Both the position numbers and the translations under genes were made by a program. From the NCBI GenBank assembly GCA_964635065.1, contig CAZWMK010000009.1, positions 1 to 40,520 on the forward strand: a stretch of DNA of 40,520 nt, in the 5' to 3' direction. The notes beneath the pieces are model-generated. The model was not told the origin of the DNA, did no database searches, and worked only from the letters and a program-made list of their open reading frames with translations. Positions 17,301-23,522 of the stretch are shown one piece after another; within the stretch, counting starts at the first letter, position 1; every line of letters begins with the position of its first letter. The stretch is from CAZWMK01 sp964635065. Lineage in GTDB: Bacteria > Pseudomonadota > Alphaproteobacteria > Sphingomonadales > Sphingomonadaceae.

Positions 17301-17872
17301 AGCGTCCGCACGATCAGACGCGCAACCGCAAGCCACGGCACATCCGGGACAACCAGTTGCCGCGCACCTTGCGTCAGCGGCAGAAGGTTGACGCGCGCGC
17401 CGTTGCTGTCTGGGGCGGTGGCCGCAAGTCGGCCGAAGGCGAAGCGGCCGACGGGACGCGGCACCAGCACATCGCGGTTGAGCGCGGCGGCAAAATCCTC
17501 GGGTGCGAGCTTTTCAAGCCAGACGGCATCGCCCGCGCGATAGTCGCCCTGTGTCACCTCGACGACAAGACCGATCATGGTGCTGCCGGGACTGGGGGGG
17601 GCGAGGGCGGTTTCGCGCTTGGGCGCGACAGCGCCGTCGGGCCCGAGAATGGCGGCAACAGGCAGGTCGCTGCGTTCGGGCAAGGTCACCAGTGCGCTTG
17701 GGTCGACGCCAAGGGCGGCGGCGATGCGGTTGAGCCATGGAACCGATACGGTGCGCATGCCGGTTTCAAGCCGGCCAATGGTCTGTGCTGTCGTCGGTGG
17801 GACGCACCGCTCGGCAACGTCTTGCAACGTCAGCCCCTTGGCTTTGCGCACGTCTCTGATCCGCGTCAGCAT
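17297..17872 (-). CDS. XRE-type helix-turn-helix regulator beside the GTA remnant
   Basis: The 191-residue protein starts with a Cro/CI-type helix-turn-helix: VRKAKGLTLQDVAERC, then the recognition-helix segment TTAQTIGRLETGMR, then VPWLNRIAAALGVDPSAL, within residues 1-65. The rest (GLVVEV, AGDAVWL, VLVPR, FAFGRLA, NLLPL, VARLIVRTL) has the beta-strand rhythm of an S24/LexA-like repressor tail, but I cannot see the Ser-Lys protease pair, so this resemblance is tentative. The ATG has an AAGGAGG box. It is divergent from the DUF6456 gene, and a 14-bp operator-like sequence (17891-17904) lies 19 bases before its start and recurs before the terminase genes. A RogA-like role as GTA repressor is my inference from position. 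Confidence 0.85.
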   Translation of the reverse strand: MLTRIRDVRKAKGLTLQDVAERCVPPTTAQTIGRLETGMRTVSVPWLNRIAAALGVDPSALVTLPERSDLPVAAILGPDGAVAPKRETALAPPSPGSTMIGLVVEVTQGDYRAGDAVWLEKLAPEDFAAALNRDVLVPRPVGRFAFGRLAATAPDSNGARVNLLPLTQGARQLVVPDVPWLAVARLIVRTL

Positions 17873-17885
17873 TCCCTGCCTCCTT

Positions 17886-17904
17886 TTGCACCTTATTGGT
17901 TATT
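17886..17904 (-). promoter_or_regulatory. Operator-like site A between XRE and DUF6456 genes
   Basis: Read on the minus strand this is AATAACC-AATAA-GGTGCAA. Its first 14 bases (17904-17891) are identical to the plus-strand sequence 18671-18684 before the terminase operon. Here only three bases of the second half-site keep the symmetry. The position, just upstream of the XRE ribosome site and in the shared divergent promoter, fits repression or autoregulation. Confidence 0.55.
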
Positions 17905-17971
17905 TCACTGTCCTACAGCTATGCCATCATGGCAAGCCCCGTCTGGTTTTTCGGCAAATGCGGAGGCAGCA

Positions 17972-18682
17972 ATGGCAAACGTCATGGAGGAAAAAATTGC
18001 GGCAGAGGCCTGGCAGGTGCTTGAACGCCTGGCAGCAGGGGCGTTTTTGTGTCGGGGCGAGCAGGGCTGGATGATCGATGGCGTTGCCGTAGCCGATGCC
18101 GACGTCAAAGCCCTGGAACGGGCTGATCTCATCGCGCTGAAAGGTGCGCGGCGCCGGATCAGCGGACCGGGCAGTGCGCGCCTGTTGCGTCGTGCGCATG
18201 AGGACTGGCCCAATCGGCTGATGGCGCCCGCCGCCATGCAGCGCGAGACGCGGGCTGCGGCGATGCAGGGCGCACGGCTGGTCAACCGCGCCGAATCGCC
18301 GCTTGCCTGGCTTTTGCGCCGCAATCACCTGAACCTGCGGCAATTCGCGGCGGGCGAACGTCTGCGCGCCGATTTCGAAATGGCCGCACTTGGCCCGCAC
18401 GTGACCATGCGCTGGGATGCCGCACCGGCTGCGTCAGGTGCGCGCGGACCACAGGAGATGCGCGATCCGACAACGGCGCAGATCGCGGCAAAACAGCGCT
18501 TTGAACAAGCCCTGAAAGCGGCCGGCGCCGGCCTCTCCGATGTGCTGACGCGCGTTCTCTGCCTTGGCGAAGGCCTGGAAACCGCCGAGCGCGCGCTGGG
18601 CTGGCCCAGCCGGTCGGGCAAGCTGGTTCTTGGCTTTGCGCTTGACCGCATAGCGGATTTTTACAAAATTAATAACCAATAA
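17972..18682 (+). CDS. DUF6456 protein, putative GTA regulator
   Basis: The 236-residue product carries DUF6456 in its second half: SPLAWLLRRN, FAAGERLRADFEMAAL, VTMRWDAAP, then LCLGEGLETAERALGWPSRSGKLVLGFALDRIADFY, which looks like a DNA-binding helical unit. The first 110 residues contain a winged-helix-like stretch (AWQVLERLAAGAFL to ARRRISGPG). I chose the ATG at 17972 because GGAGG precedes it by five bases; the frame is open far upstream but runs antisense to the XRE gene. DUF6456 proteins occur widely in Alphaproteobacteria. I recall the GTA activator GafA/GafY as related, but that identity and a role as activator of the terminase operon are inference. The last codons form part of operator site B. 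Confidence 0.82.
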   Translation: MANVMEEKIAAEAWQVLERLAAGAFLCRGEQGWMIDGVAVADADVKALERADLIALKGARRRISGPGSARLLRRAHEDWPNRLMAPAAMQRETRAAAMQGARLVNRAESPLAWLLRRNHLNLRQFAAGERLRADFEMAALGPHVTMRWDAAPAASGARGPQEMRDPTTAQIAAKQRFEQALKAAGAGLSDVLTRVLCLGEGLETAERALGWPSRSGKLVLGFALDRIADFYKINNQ

Positions 18683-18689
18683 GGTTATT
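18671..18689 (+). promoter_or_regulatory. Operator-like site B before the terminase genes (7-5-7 inverted repeat)
   Basis: AATAACC, AATAA spacer, GGTTATT is a perfect 7-bp inverted repeat. It spans the DUF6456 stop codon and ends five bases before a TTGACA -35 box. The centre lies near -50 of the predicted start, a position more typical of activation than of repression. Fourteen of its bases recur, inverted, before the XRE gene. Confidence 0.65.
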
Positions 18690-18694
18690 TTTAC

Positions 18695-18723
18695 TTGACA
18701 ATCGTGACGGTGTTTGGTACAAG
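18695..18723 (+). promoter_or_regulatory. Promoter of the GTA remnant operon
   Basis: A consensus TTGACA -35 box (18695-18700) is followed after 17 bases by TACAAG (18718-18723), a fair -10 box. It is the only good promoter in the gap before the TerS-like gene and leaves a leader of about 75 bases. Confidence 0.6.
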
Positions 18724-18742
18724 AAAATCATGCTGAAGAATT

Positions 18743-18781
18743 GCGGCCACGCGGCGCCCTGAGGGGAGCTGACGTGGCCGC
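18743..18781 (+). other. Leader hairpin upstream of the TerS-like gene
   Basis: GCGGCCACG (18743-18751) pairs perfectly with CGTGGCCGC (18773-18781) around a 21-base loop that itself holds CCCTGAGGG. It lies entirely in the predicted untranslated leader. There is no U-tract, so it is not a standard terminator; it could act in antitermination, RNA stability or protein binding. Confidence 0.6.
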
Positions 18782-18805
18782 ACCTGTTTCGACTGCGGAG
18801 CAATC

Positions 18806-19342
18806 ATGACAAAAGCGCCAATCACCGGGGATGATAGTTTACCGCTGACAGGCCGCGCCCTGCGCCATGACGGCTGGACTGCCGAACGACGCGCACAATT
18901 TCTGGATATGTTGCGTCAGACCGCCAGTGTTACCAAATCGGCAAAATCAGTCCGCAAGGCTGTATCGGGTGCCTATGCACTACGTCAGCGCGATCCGGGC
19001 TTTGCGGCTGACTGGGACTCCGCGATGCAGCAGGCGATGGACATGCTGGAGAGCATTTTGCTCGAACGCGTGGTCAATGGCGTTGAAAAGCCAGTATTCT
19101 TTGGCGGCAAGCAATGCGGAACGATGCGCGAATATTCCGACCGGCTGGCGATGTTCCTGCTGCGCGCCCGCCGTCCTGACCGCTATGGCGAGCTGAATGA
19201 GGCAACACTGATGCAGGATGACGAGGCCGATCCACTTGCCGCGCGTCGCCGGATCGAGCAGCGGCTGGCTGATATCGCAGCGCGCCTCGGCGTTCATGAA
19301 AAAGGACAGGACGCAGACAGCGCGGACAACGGGACGGCATGA
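18806..19342 (+). CDS. Putative small terminase subunit (GTA gp1 position)
   Basis: The 178-residue protein has the helix-turn-helix pattern of small terminase subunits: a Trp followed by RRAQFLDMLRQTASVTKSAKSV, then SGAYALRQRDPGFAADWDSAM at residues 28-75. The C-terminal half is helical and charged. It precedes and overlaps the large terminase gene by four bases (ATGA), as small and large terminase genes usually do. Small terminases select DNA and start packaging by TerL. The reading frame is intact. The recognition segment has Lys-Ser-Val-Arg-Lys-Ala where many relatives have Ala-Gly-Val-Ser, so the motif is slightly diverged. The assignment is by context and motif, not certain. Confidence 0.72.
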   Translation: MTKAPITGDDSLPLTGRALRHDGWTAERRAQFLDMLRQTASVTKSAKSVRKAVSGAYALRQRDPGFAADWDSAMQQAMDMLESILLERVVNGVEKPVFFGGKQCGTMREYSDRLAMFLLRARRPDRYGELNEATLMQDDEADPLAARRRIEQRLADIAARLGVHEKGQDADSADNGTA

Positions 19343-20664
19343 CGCGGAATGAATCGCGCTCGCTGGCTGAACGGCTGGCAGCGTTGCCTGCGAGTATCCG
19401 CAACCATATCCTTGGTGATGCCGATGCGGCTGACCCGGACATGGCCCATGCCTGGTCCTTGTGGGCGCGGCCAGCGCAACTGCCGCCGCCGGGTGACTGG
19501 TCGGTCTGGCTGATGCTGGCGGGGCGCGGTTTCGGCAAAACTCGCAGCGGCGCCGAATGGGTGCGCGCCTTTGTCGAAACCTGCCCCGATGCGCGGGTGG
19601 CCCTGGTCGGCGGCACGCTGGCCGACGCCCGTGCAGTGATGGTGGAGGGCGAATCGGGGCTGCTGTCGATCGGCCCCAAGGCGGCGCGCCCCCGGTTTCT
19701 GGCATCGCGTGGCGAATTGCACTGGCCTTCAGGCGCGCGCGGTTATCTCTATTCGGCGGAGGCGCTGGGCGCCTTGCGCGGGCCGCAGCATCATCTGGCC
19801 TGGGGCGACGAACTGGCGAAATGGCCCGATGCCGAAGAGGTGCTGGCGAATCTGCGCATGGGGTTGCGGCTGGGAGCGCAGCCGCGCCTGCTGTTGACGA
19901 CAACGCCGCGCCCGGTGGCCGTGTTGCGGACGCTGCTGGCCGATCCCGCCTGCGTCGTGACGCGCGGCCGCACAACCGACAATGCCGGAAACCTGCCCCC
20001 CGGTTTTATCGCGGCGGTGACGGCAGCCTATGGCGGTAGTCGGCTTGGACGGCAGGAACTGGATGGCGAGCTGGTCGACGATGTTGAGGGCGCACTGTGG
20101 GCGCGAGCACAGCTGGATGCCTGTCGCGTACGCGCCATGCCGGGACCGCCTGTCCGCATTGTCGTTGCGGTTGATCCGCCAGCGGGCAGTGCCAGCGGGC
20201 AAGGCGACGAATGCGGTATTATCGTCGCAGCATTGGGTGAAGATGGCCGGGGCTATATTCTGACAGACGCCAGTCTGAAGGCGTCGACACCCGATGGCTG
20301 GGCGCGCGCCGTGGTCATGGCGGCGCAGAGCCATGACGCCGACCGCGTGGTGGCCGAAGCCAATAACGGCGGGCTGATGGTGGAGGCAGTGCTGCGCGCG
20401 GTCGATGCCCATCTGCCGATCCGGCTGGTGCGCGCCAGCCATGGCAAGGTGACGCGGGCCGAACCCGTCGCCAGTCTATATGCGGCAGGGCGCGTTGCCC
20501 ATGTGGGCGGTTTTCCAATGCTGGAAGACCAGATGTGCGGCCTGATCGCAGGCGGGCGCTATGCCGGGCCGGGCAGGTCGCCTGACCGCGCCGATGCGCT
20601 GGTATGGGCGCTGAGCGAACTGATGCTGGGGCGGACTTCCGCGCCCGGCGTGCGCGTGATCTGA
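19339..20664 (+). CDS. GTA large terminase (DNA-packaging ATPase/nuclease)
   Basis: TerL is the motor that pumps DNA into phage or GTA heads and cuts it. The 441-residue protein belongs to the GTA TerL group. Its ATPase domain has Walker A LAGRGFGKTRSGAEW near residue 58 and a Walker B-type HHLAWGDELAKWPD; its RNase H-like nuclease has acidic residues in IVVAVDPPAGS, DRVVAEANNGG and SPDRADALVWALSEL. All key residues appear present and there are no stops, so it is probably still folded. Its partners downstream are broken or missing, which makes its intactness noteworthy. Confidence 0.92.
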   Translation: MTRNESRSLAERLAALPASIRNHILGDADAADPDMAHAWSLWARPAQLPPPGDWSVWLMLAGRGFGKTRSGAEWVRAFVETCPDARVALVGGTLADARAVMVEGESGLLSIGPKAARPRFLASRGELHWPSGARGYLYSAEALGALRGPQHHLAWGDELAKWPDAEEVLANLRMGLRLGAQPRLLLTTTPRPVAVLRTLLADPACVVTRGRTTDNAGNLPPGFIAAVTAAYGGSRLGRQELDGELVDDVEGALWARAQLDACRVRAMPGPPVRIVVAVDPPAGSASGQGDECGIIVAALGEDGRGYILTDASLKASTPDGWARAVVMAAQSHDADRVVAEANNGGLMVEAVLRAVDAHLPIRLVRASHGKVTRAEPVASLYAAGRVAHVGGFPMLEDQMCGLIAGGRYAGPGRSPDRADALVWALSELMLGRTSAPGVRVI

Positions 20665-20681
20665 ACGGAAAAGGAAAAGCG

Positions 20682-21653
20682 ATGGCGAACTGGTGGACCC
20701 GGCTTGGCCGGAAGGCGGCGCGTGCGCCGCTGGCGCGCGGTGCCCTGGCCTATCTGTGCGGCTGGGATGGCATGGGCGATGCCTGGAACGGCTATGAACA
20801 GGCCGTACGCGACGGCTTTTTGAGAAATCCGGTTGCCAGTCGCGCGGTGCGTCTGATCAGCGAAGGGGCGGCCAGTGCGCCGCTTTATCTGCGCTTGGCG
20901 CATGACCGGGGCGAGGCCCTGATCGGACGCCCATCGCCGATGCAGACCATGCCGGCCTTCATCGAAGCGCTGACCGCCCATCTGATTTTACATGGCAATG
21001 CCTATGTCGAAACCGTGCCGGACGAGACGGGCCAGCCTGCCGAATTGCACCTGTTGCGCCCAGAACGGATCACGGCGGAATGCGATGCGCGCGGTTGAGT
21101 TTGCGCCTATGCCTATCGCGTTGGCAACAGTGTCACGCGCTTTCCGGCGGGACCGGGTGGTTTGTTGCACTTGCGGGCCTTCCACCCGCTTGATGACCAT
21201 TATGGCGCCGGCAATCTGGAAGCCGCAGCGCAGGCAATTGCGACGCATAATGCAGCCGCGCGCTGGAACCGGGCGCTGCTCGACAATGCGGCACGGCCCT
21301 CGGGTGCCCTTGTGTTCGAGGGCGAGACACTTTCGGCAGAACAATTCGAGCGCTTGAAACAGGAAATGGAAACAGGCTTTGCCGGGGCGGCCAATGCGGG
21401 CCGCCCCATGCTGCTGGAAGGTGGCCTGAAATGGCAGCCGCTGTCGCTGTCGCCCGCCGACATGGACTTTGCCGGAAGCCACGCCGCTGCCGCGCGTGAC
21501 ATTGCCCTGGCGTTCGGCGTGCCGCCGATGCTGCTTGGCCTGCCGGGCGACAATACCTATGCCAATTACCGCGAAGCCAATCGCGCGTTGTGGCGGCTGA
21601 CGATCCTGCCGCTTTTGATGCGGGTGGGTGTGCGCGACCTGATCGCACGCTGA
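20682..21653 (+). pseudogene. GTA HK97-type portal protein, inactivated by an in-frame TGA
   Basis: The portal forms the ring through which DNA enters the capsid. The frame begins at an ATG after AAGGAAAAG and reads as a GTA portal (AVRDGFLRNPVASRAVRLISEGAA, then LILHGNAYVE, ITAECDARG). Codon 139, at 21096-21098, is TGA. Reading continues in the same frame with VCAYAYRVGNSVTRFPAGPGG, HLRAFHPLDDHYGAGNLEAA, and the conserved FGVPPMLLGLPGDNTYANYREANRALWRLT, so a single base change, probably TGG to TGA, explains it. The frame then stops at 21653, roughly 70-100 residues short of usual HK97 portals, so the C-terminal part has also been lost. Confidence 0.88.
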
Positions 21654-21695
21654 GCGCGGCAACCGTTTTTCAAGTCTTTTCGGAAGGAGAAGCGC

Positions 21696-21913
21696 ATGGG
21701 GACGTCCCCACGGCGGCTGGCGGGTTATGCCAGCATCTTCGACACGCCCGACCGTGGGCGCGACATCGTGCGACGCGGCGCCTTCCAGCGTGCGGAGCCG
21801 CATGTGCCACTGTTGTGGCAGCATGATCCGCACCGGCCAATCGGCCGCGTGGACATGCTGCGCGAGGACGGGCGTGGCCTGCGCGTCATCGCTAGCCTGT
21901 CGGAGGGCAGCCG
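21696..21913 (+). pseudogene. GTA prohead protease, 5' fragment
   Basis: Behind an AAGGAG box the frame begins with RLAGYASIFDTPDRGRDIVRRGAF, then VPLLWQHDPHRPIGRVDML and GRGLRVIASLSEGS, the N-terminal half of the HK97-type prohead protease that matures capsids. The downstream half with the rest of the catalytic domain (the GLSIGFR-type region) is absent. After about 21913 the frame becomes meaningless and stops at 22160, while a different frame starts to read as host-specificity protein. The breakpoint lies at about 21905-21920. Confidence 0.82.
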
Positions 21914-22909
21914 GATACGTATGTTGCCGACCGCATTGGTGATCCGGGCCGTGCCAACCTTGAACCGGATGCGCAGTTCAGTGCCACCCTTCTTCATGCC
22001 TTTGAAACGCCACCCTGGACAGCGGCACTATCGTCAGTGCCGACCATCTGGCTGGCAGCCTGTGGCGCGGGGCCAGGCTGGCGCGGTGCGGAATACCAGA
22101 TCAGCCAGGATGGCGGCGAAAGCTGGACAGGCTTTGCCTATGCCGAGGCTGGTGCCGTGATCGGACGTGCCCTGACAGCTCTGCCAGACGCACGCGCAGA
22201 TCTTTGGGACAGCCGCAATGAGGTGACTGTGAAGCTGGCCAATGCCGACATGTGGCTGGAAAGCCGCACGCCCTCGGCTGTTTTAGGCGGGGCGAACTGG
22301 GCGATGCTGGGATCGGAAATGATTGCTTTCCAGCATGCCGCCATGATTGCTCCAGAGACTTATCGTCTGTCGGGGCTGTTGCGTGGGATGCGGGGGAGTG
22401 AAGATGCCATGCGGACGCATGCCGAGGACGAGCCATTCATCCTTCTCGACCCGCAAGCCTTGACAGCACTTGAACTGCCTTTGGTGCGCATGGATTCTGT
22501 CGTTGCAATTCGTGCGCGGGGCCCCGGCGATGGGGATGCGCCACCCATACAGAATCTGACCGTAACGGGCCTGGCGCTGCGGCCTTTGTCGCCAGTGCAT
22601 CTTCGTGCGCGTCGTCTGGCCGATGACAGCATCCACCTCCTTTGGACGCGTCGAAGCCGAAACGGCTTTGCATGGATTGACCGGAGCGATGCTCCGCTTG
22701 CTGAGGAGCGTGAACATTATGAGCTGCGGATCAGTGCGGCGGGTAATATGCTCGTGCTTGAGGCTTCCACCAGCGAGACCGTGATTGGCATGATCGAACA
22801 GATCGCATTAGCGGGTGGTAGGCTGACAGATTTCACGGTCGAAATCGTTCAGTTGAGCGCTGATATCGGTTCTGGACGACCTGCCATGCGCCATCTGTTC
22901 CTGCCCTGA
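21914..22909 (+). pseudogene. GTA host-specificity (gp15-like) protein, 3' fragment
   Basis: In the frame two bases off from the protease fragment, the sequence is open from about 21914 and reads DTYVADRIGDPGRANL, PTIWLAACGAGPGWRGAEYQIS, SAVLGGANWAMLGSEMIAFQ, YRLSGLLRGMRGSEDAM and ends in RHLFLP. These are features of the C-terminal part of the large GTA tail-tip protein gp15, which is over 1,000 residues long when complete. About 330 codons remain. A GTG at 22037 could in theory start translation but has no ribosome site. The fragment keeps its frame to the natural end and is followed 22 bases later by the DUF2793 gene. Confidence 0.82.
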
Positions 22910-22931
22910 GACATTTCATGAGGAGACCGTG

Positions 22932-23381
22932 ATGACGGAGATGTCCGCCCGTTTTGCCCTGCCGTTTATCCAGCCCGGTCAGGCACAGAAGGAAATTGCT
23001 CATAATCACGCCCTGGCGCGCCTTGATGCGTTGGTTCACTTGCGCATTGTGTCGGATACCGAAGCAGCGCCTCCTGCGACACCGGCCTTGGGTGACTGCT
23101 GGATCGTGCCGCCCGCCGCTGCAGTCGCTTGGGGTATGCCAGCGCATGCCGTGGCGGCCTGGACCGAGACGCGACAGATCTTTGCCTGGTTTGATGGCTT
23201 GTCATGGCGCCTCGATGGCTGGCCTGTGGCGGGTATTTTGACATCTGCGGGCGCTATGTTGCGTGGAGCGCGTCTCCCCATGACTCGCCCATCGGGGGGC
23301 ACCCATGTTGATGCTGAGGCACGGGCTGTATTGAATGCCTTGATTGATGCCATGGAACAACATGGATTGATCAGCGTTTAA
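22932..23381 (+). CDS. DUF2793 protein at the end of the GTA block
   Basis: The 149-residue product is a DUF2793 protein, recognisable by RFALPFIQPGQAQKEIAHNHALARLDALVH, LGDCWIVP and FAWFDGLSWR. The family is common at the 3' end of alphaproteobacterial GTA and prophage tail modules; a tail-tip or receptor-binding role is often assumed but unproven. The ATG at 22932 has GGAG six bases upstream (22922-22925); an overlapping GTG at 22929 is possible. The frame is intact although the preceding genes are not. Confidence 0.85.
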   Translation: MTEMSARFALPFIQPGQAQKEIAHNHALARLDALVHLRIVSDTEAAPPATPALGDCWIVPPAAAVAWGMPAHAVAAWTETRQIFAWFDGLSWRLDGWPVAGILTSAGAMLRGARLPMTRPSGGTHVDAEARAVLNALIDAMEQHGLISV

Positions 23382-23433
23382 GCCAGGCCCGCACTTTTTT
23401 CGCGCGTATGAATGTGAATTTACTGCGGCTGGA

Positions 23434-23439
23434 TATAAT
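23434..23439 (+). promoter_or_regulatory. Candidate -10 box of the ompA-like gene
   Basis: A perfect TATAAT lies 84 bases before the start codon. No good -35 box is visible at 16-18 bases upstream, so this may be an activated promoter or chance. Confidence 0.4.
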
Positions 23440-23450
23440 AGTTCGCCTTG

Positions 23451-23498
23451 TGCACCCGCTTGTGGTGCAGTAGGCCCAGTTCAGGCCTCGCTTGAGGC
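23451..23498 (+). other. Two small leader stem-loops before the OmpA-family gene
   Basis: TGCACC (23451-23456) pairs with GGTGCA (23464-23469), and GCCTC (23485-23489) pairs with GAGGC (23494-23498). Both lie in the predicted untranslated leader. Leader hairpins stabilise ompA mRNA in enterobacteria; a similar role here is inference. Confidence 0.45.
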
Positions 23499-23522
23499 TT
23501 GAGTACAGGAAAGGGGTTATAC

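Noticed and set aside
21096..21098. Selenocysteine or other recoding of the portal TGA
   Set aside because: No following structure or reason for recoding is seen; Trp by one-base change and further loss of the gene's 3' end favour a plain nonsense mutation.
17297..23381. An active prophage
   Set aside because: No integrase, lysis genes, attachment repeats or phage replication genes, and the gene types are of the GTA kind.
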